Origin: Pseudomonadota bacterium
GTDB lineage: Bacteria > Desulfobacterota > Desulfovibrionia > Desulfovibrionales > Desulfovibrionaceae
Direction of reading: 5' to 3'
DNA: 22,394 bases
Assembly (NCBI GenBank): GCA_023450535.1
Contig: JAEXGX010000380.1
Location: 1 to 22,394, forward strand
Positions 16,749 to 22,394 of the stretch are shown here, piece after piece (positions within the stretch are counted from its first letter, which is position 1; each line of letters begins with the position of its first letter). A program made the translations under genes and the position numbers. The notes under the pieces are model-generated. The model ran no database searches, was not told the origin of the DNA, and saw nothing but the letters and a program-made list of their open reading frames with translations.

Positions 16749-16788
16749 TCATTATCTCCTCACAAGCCCGGCTTGTTGCACGCCGATG

Positions 16789-17724
16789 TCAACGCCAGAG
16801 AAACTCTCTGGGCAATCCTTTACCGGTACAGGCAAGGCGGGCGGTTTCCCAAAAACCGCGCGTCAGAGCCTTTACGCTTTCCGTTGTGCGCCCGAGGGCG
16901 CGGAACATCAGGCCGCAGCTTTCAGGCAAAAGGTTCGCGCCCCATATGGCGTCCGGCTCTACGGTCGGCGGCGTCTCTGCCAGCACCAGACGCACCGTTT
17001 CCGGCGGAGCTATCAGATAGACTGTCCCCATCACATCAAAGCCGTTCATGACGCCTACGGCGTCAAGAGAACCGTTGCGCGGTTCCACGGCCATACGTTC
17101 CACAAACAAGGGCTGATCCACGCCGGGGCGCTGCACACGCACTACAGCGGCGTAAAGATCAAAGCCAAAGCGTTCGTCTTCGTGGTGATGCAGCCGACCG
17201 GGCTGCAAAATCTCGCCATACAGAGCCGTACCACCTTCGGCCACCACTATCTGCGTATCCGAAGCAAAACGCGAAGTGCGGTGCGGAATAACGGGGTCGG
17301 GCATATATTCAAGATATCCACCAGCCTCTACTTCCAGATACTGCACCTGGCTTGCGTAGTTGACGTCCATCATATGTATCTTGGTGGCGGATTGGGTGGT
17401 TACGTGGGCACAGGCACCTTCTTCCACCCGCACGCGCATCTCCATGCGGTCACCCTGCAACAAGCAACCGGAGGTTGTGATGACCATGACGCAAGGCAGC
17501 TCGGGCATGGCTTCGTCCCAGTACAGGGCTTTTTGCACCAGAAAGGGTACCCGGCGTTCCATGTTCCGCAGCAGACTGCGTCCACTTTCCGGGTCACGGA
17601 CGAAACTCAAATCCAGAAATCCGCATTTGCCGTGGCTGGCGCTGGGCATCTGGGCCGGTTCGCCGCCATAACGGGCAAGTTCCGGCGTAAGATCATACAG
17701 AGAGGCAAAAGCGGCTGTATTCAT
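16789..17724 (-). CDS. ureD: Urease accessory protein UreD (UreH)
   Basis: Scaffold that docks on the urease apoenzyme and, with UreF and UreG, passes nickel to the active site. The 311 residues include the family core: CGFLDLSFVRD near the N-terminus, MERRVPFLVQKALYWDE, TTSGCLLQGDR and ACAHVTTQSATKIHMM. An in-frame ATG at 17820 overlaps the ureG stop codon, but the ATG at 17724 has an AAGGA site 7 nt upstream and yields an N-terminus of the length I remember for the Yersinia protein, so it is preferred. That leaves an 88-bp spacer after ureG, the widest between structural and accessory genes here. The C-terminus ends EFLWR, like the Yersinia type. Confidence 0.93.
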   Translation of the reverse strand: MNTAAFASLYDLTPELARYGGEPAQMPSASHGKCGFLDLSFVRDPESGRSLLRNMERRVPFLVQKALYWDEAMPELPCVMVITTSGCLLQGDRMEMRVRVEEGACAHVTTQSATKIHMMDVNYASQVQYLEVEAGGYLEYMPDPVIPHRTSRFASDTQIVVAEGGTALYGEILQPGRLHHHEDERFGFDLYAAVVRVQRPGVDQPLFVERMAVEPRNGSLDAVGVMNGFDVMGTVYLIAPPETVRLVLAETPPTVEPDAIWGANLLPESCGLMFRALGRTTESVKALTRGFWETARLACTGKGLPREFLWR

Positions 17725-17812
17725 GTCGTTTTCCTTGGAATCAGTGATGGGGGCACAACCCTGCGCAAACGGCTCAAAGGTGCAATGCCGCGCGCGCTCC
17801 GGCCGTCCGGTG

Positions 17813-18433
17813 TTACACATTCATAAACAACGCGTCGCGCATGATCATATCCGCCAGGGCTTCTATGTTGTGGCCGGTCATGCAGTTGGTGAAAATAAAG
17901 GGCTTGCCACCCCTCATGCGGGCGGAATCTTCTTCCATGACCTTGAGGGAAGCTTTAACGTAGGGGGCCAGATCTTCTTTGTTAATGACCAGAATATCCG
18001 ACTGACATACCCCCGGCCCCTGCTTGCGCGGTATTTTGTCTCCAGCAGCAACGTCGATGACGTAGATGAAGAAATCCGCTAGAGCGGGGCTGAAGGTCAG
18101 GGTCAGGTTGTCGCCGCCGCTTTCGATGAACAGCAGGTCACTGTCGGGAAAACGCGCTTCCAGCTCTTCTACCGCCGCCAGATTCATGCTGGGGTCTTCG
18201 CGTATGGCAGTATGTGGGCAGGCGCCCGTTTCCACGCCCACGATGCGCTCTTCGTCCAGAACGCCCGCCAGGGTGCGGGACACATGTTTGGCGTCTTCAG
18301 TAGTGACCACATCGTTGGTGATAATCAGGGGCTTTAATCCTCGCTGAACCAGAATGGGCGTCACCGCCTCAATAATAGCGGTTTTTCCGGAGCCTACCGG
18401 ACCGCCCACGCCGATACGCGTAATTTTTTTCAT
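17813..18433 (-). CDS. ureG: Urease accessory GTPase UreG
   Basis: SIMIBI-class GTPase that binds nickel and delivers it to the UreD-UreF-urease complex when GTP is hydrolysed. The 206 residues are typical. Seen are the P-loop GPVGSGKT (11-18), the Ni-binding Cys-Pro-His at 72-74, the FIESGGDNL switch region and the base-recognition motif NKEDLAPYV. It starts 22 bp after ureF with only a weak ribosome site, so coupling to ureF translation is likely. The final codons overlap an unused ATG in the ureD frame. Confidence 0.97.
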   Translation of the reverse strand: MKKITRIGVGGPVGSGKTAIIEAVTPILVQRGLKPLIITNDVVTTEDAKHVSRTLAGVLDEERIVGVETGACPHTAIREDPSMNLAAVEELEARFPDSDLLFIESGGDNLTLTFSPALADFFIYVIDVAAGDKIPRKQGPGVCQSDILVINKEDLAPYVKASLKVMEEDSARMRGGKPFIFTNCMTGHNIEALADMIMRDALFMNV

Positions 18434-18455
18434 AACAGAACTCGTTTGGTTGGCG

Positions 18456-19268
18456 TCAGTTCATAAAAAGCCGTACATGTGCGTGCACATGATGGGCGGC
18501 CAGAATATCAATCATGGGTGCAAATGCCGCCATGTGGCGCCAGGATGTCTGCGCCGCACGGCAGCATTGTTCGGGTATATCGCCAGCGCACGCAAAAAGA
18601 ATGCGCTGGGTATCCAGATGGGTCACCCGCATCAGACGTAACGACGCATTAAGAATAGTGGCGGCCAACCCATACTGGTGTACGGCGCAGGCGGCCTGGG
18701 GTGTAAGACCCAAGGCGGCGCACACAACTCCCTGAGCCACGGGCCAGGTGCCGGGGCTGTAGCCCCCGCAGACATGGGCCAGCCAAATCTGGGCCTGCGG
18801 CAGATCCGCCGCCCGGGCCGCCAGTTCCAGCAGTTTTTTCCCCATGCGCAAGCTCATGGCCCGGTTTTCTTCGCCGGGTTTGCGGGTCAATACGGCCGTA
18901 TCCATGGCGCTCAATTCTTCCAGATCGCACCCTTGAGCGCTGGCACGTACGGCACAGGCCAGGGCCACGGCATCACCGGCGGCGGCCTGCGCCAACGCGG
19001 TGCGTGTGAAGCCGTGCAACTCGTCAGCCGTACGTACAATCCCGCATTGCACGGCGGATTCCAGCCCGGCCGAAAAGGAAAAGCCCCCCACAGGCAGCAT
19101 GGAATCGCCAAACTGCATGGCCCGCAACAGCGGCAACAGGGGGATGGCCCCATCCGCTGAAAATTGCGCCGCAAAAGCCTCGGCAACAGACAGCTCAGGG
19201 GTTATGCCCTTTGTCGGCACGGCTTTTTTGCCGGTATACGGAGCTTCCCGCCTGACAGCTTGTCCCAT
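18456..19268 (-). CDS. ureF: Urease accessory protein UreF
   Basis: All-helical protein that bridges UreD and UreG and checks GTP hydrolysis during nickel insertion. Of 270 residues, the family part begins near 47 (LLRAMQFGDSMLPVGGFSFS) and includes LNASLRLMRVTHLDTQRIL and the C-terminal HVHAHVRLFMN. A roughly 45-residue N-terminal extension, basic at first and then Ala-rich, is unusual; most UreF are near 225 residues. The ATG lies 2 bp after the ureE stop with GGAG inside the ureE end, and no later in-frame ATG precedes the conserved region, so the extension is accepted but not proven. Confidence 0.93.
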   Translation of the reverse strand: MGQAVRREAPYTGKKAVPTKGITPELSVAEAFAAQFSADGAIPLLPLLRAMQFGDSMLPVGGFSFSAGLESAVQCGIVRTADELHGFTRTALAQAAAGDAVALACAVRASAQGCDLEELSAMDTAVLTRKPGEENRAMSLRMGKKLLELAARAADLPQAQIWLAHVCGGYSPGTWPVAQGVVCAALGLTPQAACAVHQYGLAATILNASLRLMRVTHLDTQRILFACAGDIPEQCCRAAQTSWRHMAAFAPMIDILAAHHVHAHVRLFMN

Positions 19269-19270
19269 GG

Positions 19271-19918
19271 CTATGCTCCGTGCGGATGGAGGTGTGCGTG
19301 TTCATGGCTGTGGCAATGACACTGCCCTTGGTCATGCGTATGTCCGTGCTCCCCGTGCCCGTGATGAGCGTGGGCGTGCGCTTCAGCGCCGGTATTGGGC
19401 TGGCCTGCTCCGCCAAAAAGCCGTCGGGCCTGGGCCGCAGTCAACAAGGGCACGACCTCATCGCCGGGTTTAAATTCATAGCTGATACCCGCAAAAGCAT
19501 GGGTATGCATAACGGAGTTCATAACCGTGCGGTCCACGCTCATGGGCACATACACGCAACCGTTGCTGACCACGGCGGGCCAGTGTTGATTGCCCAGGGC
19601 GTGCCCCAGAGTAATGTAGCGTTCCATCAGCGTAAGAGCGTCGGCTTGGGGATCCAGGTGCACCACCATGACTTCACAAAGATGGATGCGGCAGATCACC
19701 GCCCGTGTATCATCACAGGCCAGTACATCGCCGTCGCGTAAAAAAGCGTCCCGATCCAGGGAGACAACAATTTCCTCACCACTTGCGGTGGCTTTGCGCA
19801 GACGTGTTTTCTGGGCGTCCCACTGGGAAAGCTCCAGGGTATCCACGCGCAGGCCGTGTAGTTTTTTCTTCCATTCCGGGCTGTTTTCGTGCCCGAGAAT
19901 CTGTTCGACGCGTATCAT
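19271..19918 (-). CDS. ureE: Urease nickel metallochaperone UreE with His-rich tail
   Basis: Nickel-binding dimer that stores Ni and hands it to UreG. Of 215 residues, the first 150 form the peptide-binding and metal-binding domains, with LGHALGNQHWP (104-114) carrying the conserved interface histidine. The last 35 or so residues are a tail with 15 His and two Cys (pattern HCHSHEHAHLHPH at the end), longer than in many UreE, as in the Klebsiella protein where the tail binds extra nickel. ATG with AAGGA about 8 nt upstream. It follows ureC by 54 bp, with a stem-loop in between. The DNA of the tail is a degenerate CAT/CAC repeat and could vary in length between strains. Confidence 0.95.
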   Translation of the reverse strand: MIRVEQILGHENSPEWKKKLHGLRVDTLELSQWDAQKTRLRKATASGEEIVVSLDRDAFLRDGDVLACDDTRAVICRIHLCEVMVVHLDPQADALTLMERYITLGHALGNQHWPAVVSNGCVYVPMSVDRTVMNSVMHTHAFAGISYEFKPGDEVVPLLTAAQARRLFGGAGQPNTGAEAHAHAHHGHGEHGHTHDQGQCHCHSHEHAHLHPHGA

Positions 19919-19934
19919 GCGATGTCCTTTCCAG

Positions 19935-19965
19935 ACGGGGAAAACGGGCTGCCCGTTCTCCCCGT
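19935..19965 (-). promoter_or_regulatory. Stem-loop between ureC and ureE, possible processing or expression control
   Basis: ACGGGGAAAACGGG at 19935-19948 pairs with CCCGTTCTCCCCGT at 19952-19965 with one mismatch and a 3-nt loop. It is followed in the sense direction by no U-run, so it is not a classical terminator. Placed after the structural genes and before the accessory genes, it could stabilise the ureABC message and keep accessory proteins at lower levels. Confidence 0.5.
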
Positions 19966-19972
19966 TGCTGTG

Positions 19973-21691
19973 TTAACTGAAAAAGTACAACTGCCCCAGG
20001 GACAGATTCTTGGCCGGCTGCACCGTGGCGTGGACGCCGTCCACTGTCACGGCGAAGGTTTCAGGGTTAACCTGGATATCCGGAGTTTTATCGTTGCGTA
20101 CCATGCTGCGCTTGGACAAGGATCGGATACGGTACACGGGTTCCACTCTGCTCTTGAGACCCAACTTTTCCGCTACGCCCAATTCGTGGGCCGCACGGGA
20201 AAGGAAAGTGATACGGGTATGCGCGTTAGCCAGCCCCATAGCCCCGAACATGGGGCGGTAGTAGGTGGGCTGGGGCGTGGGCAGCGAGGCGTTGGGGTCG
20301 CCCATGTTGGCCCAACAGATCATGCCGCCCTTGATGATCATTTTAGGCTTGGCACCGAAAAAGGCCGGAGACCATAGTACAAGGTCGGCCACCTTGCCCA
20401 CTTCAACGGAACCGATGCAGTGGCTCATGCCGTGGGTGATGGCGGGGTTGATGGTGATCTTGGCTACGTAACGCAGTACACGGGCGTTGTCGTTACCGGC
20501 CGCATCTTCCGGCAGTTTGCCGCGCGCCTTTTTCATGGCGTCGGCAGTCTGGATCACGCGCACCCAGTTTTCGCCCACGCGGCCCATGGCTTGCGAGTCG
20601 CTGGAGATCATGGATATAGCCCCCATGTCGTGCAGCACATTTTCTGCGGCCACGGTTTCCGCTCGCACACGGCTTTCTGCGAAAGACACGTCTGAAGCCA
20701 CGTTGGGGTTCAGGTTGTGGCAGACCATGATCATGTCGAACAGCTCGGACTGAGTGTTGATGCCGTAAGGCAAGGTAGGGTTAGTGGAACTGGGCATGAC
20801 GTTAAGCTGGGCCGCCACCCGGATAAGATCGGGGGCATGACCGCCGCCCGCACCTTCAGTATGGTAGGTATGGATGACGCGGCCTTTGAACGCGGCGATG
20901 GTGTCTTCCACGTACCCGGCTTCGTTCAGGGTATCCGTGTGCACGGAAACCTGCACATCCATGTCGTCGGCCACTTCCAGAGCAGCATTGATCAAAGCGG
21001 GCATGGAACCCCAGTCTTCGTGGCATTTAAAGCCCACGGCCCCGGCCTCGATCTGCTCCACCAGCGAACGTTTGCCAATGGCATGGCCTTTGCCCAGTAT
21101 GCCGATGTTGACAGGCAGACTGTCCACAGCCTCCAGCATGCGGTGAATGTTCCAGGGACCGGCAGTAATGGTGGTGCCGCAGGTGCCGTCGGTAGGCCCC
21201 ACGCCGCCGCCCAGGAGGGTGGTGACACCGTTACATATGGCCGCCTGGGCCTGCTGCGGAGAAATAAAGTGCACGTGAGAATCGATGCCGCCAGCGGTGA
21301 GGATAAGGTGCTCGCCGCTGATGGCGTCGGTAGCATTGCCACACACCAGGTTGGGCGACACATTGTCCATCATACCGGGGTTACCGGCCTTGCCTATGCC
21401 GACGATCTTGCCGTCGCGGATGCCCACATCGGCCTTGATGACACCCTGAATAGCGTCAACAATAGTCACGTTGGTGATGACAAGATCCAGTACGCCGGCG
21501 TCGCGGCTCATGGTCGCTTCGCCGCCCATGCCGCCGCGCAGCGTTTTACCGCCGCCGTAGATGGATTCGTCACCGTAACCGCGCAGGTCTTTTTCAATTT
21601 CTACATACAAATCGGTATCGCCAAGGCGTATCTTGTCCCCAACTGTTGGGCCATAGAGCGCCGCGTATTCTTTACGGGAAAGGGTAGGCAT
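19973..21691 (-). CDS. ureC: Urease alpha subunit (UreC), catalytic
   Basis: Catalytic subunit of nickel urease, which splits urea to ammonia and carbamate in the cytoplasm. The 572 residues keep every nickel ligand: H139, H141, carbamylated K222 (GFKCHEDWG), H251, H277 and D365, as well as H224 for substrate binding. The mobile flap reads MVCHNLNPN (322-330): C324 and catalytic H325 are present, but the second His of the common CHH is Asn326. From memory this flap and the 572-residue length match the acid-active Yersinia and Morganella enzymes. The ATG has a GAGGTG site that overlaps the ureB stop codon, 9 bp away, so translation is coupled. Confidence 0.98.
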   Translation of the reverse strand: MPTLSRKEYAALYGPTVGDKIRLGDTDLYVEIEKDLRGYGDESIYGGGKTLRGGMGGEATMSRDAGVLDLVITNVTIVDAIQGVIKADVGIRDGKIVGIGKAGNPGMMDNVSPNLVCGNATDAISGEHLILTAGGIDSHVHFISPQQAQAAICNGVTTLLGGGVGPTDGTCGTTITAGPWNIHRMLEAVDSLPVNIGILGKGHAIGKRSLVEQIEAGAVGFKCHEDWGSMPALINAALEVADDMDVQVSVHTDTLNEAGYVEDTIAAFKGRVIHTYHTEGAGGGHAPDLIRVAAQLNVMPSSTNPTLPYGINTQSELFDMIMVCHNLNPNVASDVSFAESRVRAETVAAENVLHDMGAISMISSDSQAMGRVGENWVRVIQTADAMKKARGKLPEDAAGNDNARVLRYVAKITINPAITHGMSHCIGSVEVGKVADLVLWSPAFFGAKPKMIIKGGMICWANMGDPNASLPTPQPTYYRPMFGAMGLANAHTRITFLSRAAHELGVAEKLGLKSRVEPVYRIRSLSKRSMVRNDKTPDIQVNPETFAVTVDGVHATVQPAKNLSLGQLYFFS

Positions 21692-21700
21692 AGTGCACCT

Positions 21701-22093
21701 CTATTCGCTTGCGTTTTTGAAGCCGACGGCAATGGCGTGGGCCACCTTGATGGCCTTGGGATGCTGATTGCCGCTCCAGCCGTCCACCAGATCATTAAAG
21801 CCGTAGGTACAGGCGGTTCCGCCGATGGGAATCAGCGACACTGTTTTTTCGTCGCCCGGCTCAAAGCGCACAGCCGTGGTGGAAGGAATGTTCAGGCGCA
21901 TGCCATAGGCACGGGCACGGTCAAATTCCATGGCCCGGTTCACTTCAAAGAAATGAAAGTGGGAACCCACCTGGATGGGGCGGTCGCCGGTATTGCGCAC
22001 TTTCAAGCTGATGGCTTTGTGCTGTTCGTTAAAAACGATGGGCGTATCCAGCAATACATAGCCCCCCACAGGGGCATCTGGGGTTGTACTCAT
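21701..22093 (-). CDS. ureB: Urease beta subunit (UreB)
   Basis: Structural subunit of the urease trimer that packs against UreC. The 130 residues contain the family hallmark RNTGDRPIQVGSHFHFFEVN (33-52) and the stretch RLNIPSTTAVRFEPGDEK. The region GGYVLLDTPIVFNE near the N-terminus resembles the Yersinia form but lacks the long N-terminal extension of that protein. ATG with an AAGGA site about 9 nt upstream, 11 bp after ureA. It is not fused to ureA, unlike in Helicobacter. Confidence 0.97.
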   Translation of the reverse strand: MSTTPDAPVGGYVLLDTPIVFNEQHKAISLKVRNTGDRPIQVGSHFHFFEVNRAMEFDRARAYGMRLNIPSTTAVRFEPGDEKTVSLIPIGGTACTYGFNDLVDGWSGNQHPKAIKVAHAIAVGFKNASE

Positions 22094-22104
22094 AATGCGC
22101 GTCC

Positions 22105-22394
22105 TTACATAATAGGGTTATGGATGGTGATCAGACGGCTGCCGTCGGTAAACACGGCTTCTACCTGCACGGTGGGAATCATGTCCGCCACGCCTTCCAT
22201 GACGTCTTTGCGCGACAGTATGGTACGGGTGTTTTTCATGACTTCTTCCACTGTTTTGCCTTCGCGCGCTCCTTCAAGAGCCGCAGCCGAAAGCACGGCC
22301 ACAGCCTCAGGGTGATTGAGCTTGAGACCTTTTGCCTTACGCTGCAAAGCAATATTCGCAAGGCTGTGAAGCATAAGTTTGTCCCGTTCACGTG
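22105..22394 (-). CDS. ureA: Urease gamma subunit (UreA), 5' end beyond window
   Basis: Small structural subunit of urease. The recognisable sequence includes RKAKGLKLNHPEAVAV, EGAREGKTVEEVM, DVMEGVADMIPTVQVEA and FTDGSRL, and ends near THNP as a separate, unfused UreA does. An ATG at 22374 would give 89 residues, but the frame stays open to the window edge and reads RERDKL just before it, which corresponds to the REVEKL of normal UreA N-termini. The true start is therefore a few codons beyond base 22394 and the gene is partial here. The operon promoter is also outside the window. Confidence 0.95.
   Translation of the reverse strand, partial: RERDKLMLHSLANIALQRKAKGLKLNHPEAVAVLSAAALEGAREGKTVEEVMKNTRTILSRKDVMEGVADMIPTVQVEAVFTDGSRLITIHNPIM

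Noticed and set aside
14455..16788. Fluoride riboswitch (crcB RNA motif) in leaders of crcB, amt or the urea channel
   Set aside because: I looked for the GATG and CTCCT-type conserved ends of this motif in the short gaps and did not find a convincing arrangement. A covariance-model search would be decisive.
17725..17820. Earlier ureD start overlapping the ureG stop
   Set aside because: No ribosome site suits it as well as the AAGGA before 17724, and the added 32 residues do not look like UreD.
20717..22315. 532-codon plus-strand open frame
   Set aside because: It lies antisense to ureA, ureB and ureC, which have full family motifs. Its translation is rich in His, Gly and Ala without any known motif, as expected for a shadow frame in GC-rich DNA.

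Overview
The window most likely comes from a Desulfovibrionaceae bacterium (Desulfovibrio or Bilophila type, an anaerobic delta-proteobacterial lineage). This is an inference from protein character: a bacterial UT-type urea channel of the Desulfovibrio kind, a PurF that keeps iron-sulfur ligands, an apparently non-discriminating AspRS, and moderately high GC with clear Shine-Dalgarno sites. No rRNA, tRNA, CRISPR array, integrase or transposase gene was seen.

Left part (1-8154). A (GA)11 tract and about 530 bp of hairpin-rich non-coding DNA precede uvrC (minus). Upstream of uvrC come purF, an MFS transporter and a NYN-domain nuclease-like gene, all on the minus strand. The purF-uvrC gap holds four separate inverted repeats. 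A 604-bp divergent gap containing a doubtful small minus-strand ORF separates the NYN gene from hisS (plus).

Middle part (6901-10946). hisS, aspS and def lie on the plus strand. Between hisS and aspS is a roughly 220-bp MITE-like segment with similar inverted ends. def follows aspS by 2 bp and is followed by a perfect 42-bp palindrome and a classical intrinsic terminator.

Right part (11146-22394). Every gene is on the minus strand. In transcription order they are ureA (5' end cut by the window edge), ureB, ureC, ureE, ureF, ureG, ureD, a urea channel, an Amt ammonium channel, two tandem CrcB/Fluc fluoride channels, an MFS transporter and a YhiM/DUF2776 membrane protein. Gaps are small from ureA to crcB, so a long transcript is plausible.

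Working model for the right part: the channel admits urea, the Ni urease (UreABC, matured by UreD, UreF, UreG and the His-rich UreE) releases ammonia, and Amt moves or senses ammonium. YhiM, an acid-survival protein in E. coli, lies in the same array. Fluoride is a known urease inhibitor, so fluoride channels in this array may protect the enzyme. From memory, the urease proteins and gene order resemble the Yersinia ureABCEFGD-yut cluster, including the CHN flap in UreC; this suggests an acid-adapted urease shared across phyla. The points most worth a second look are the urease-fluoride channel linkage, the diverged crcB partner, the acid/nitrogen module as a whole and the dispersed palindromes.
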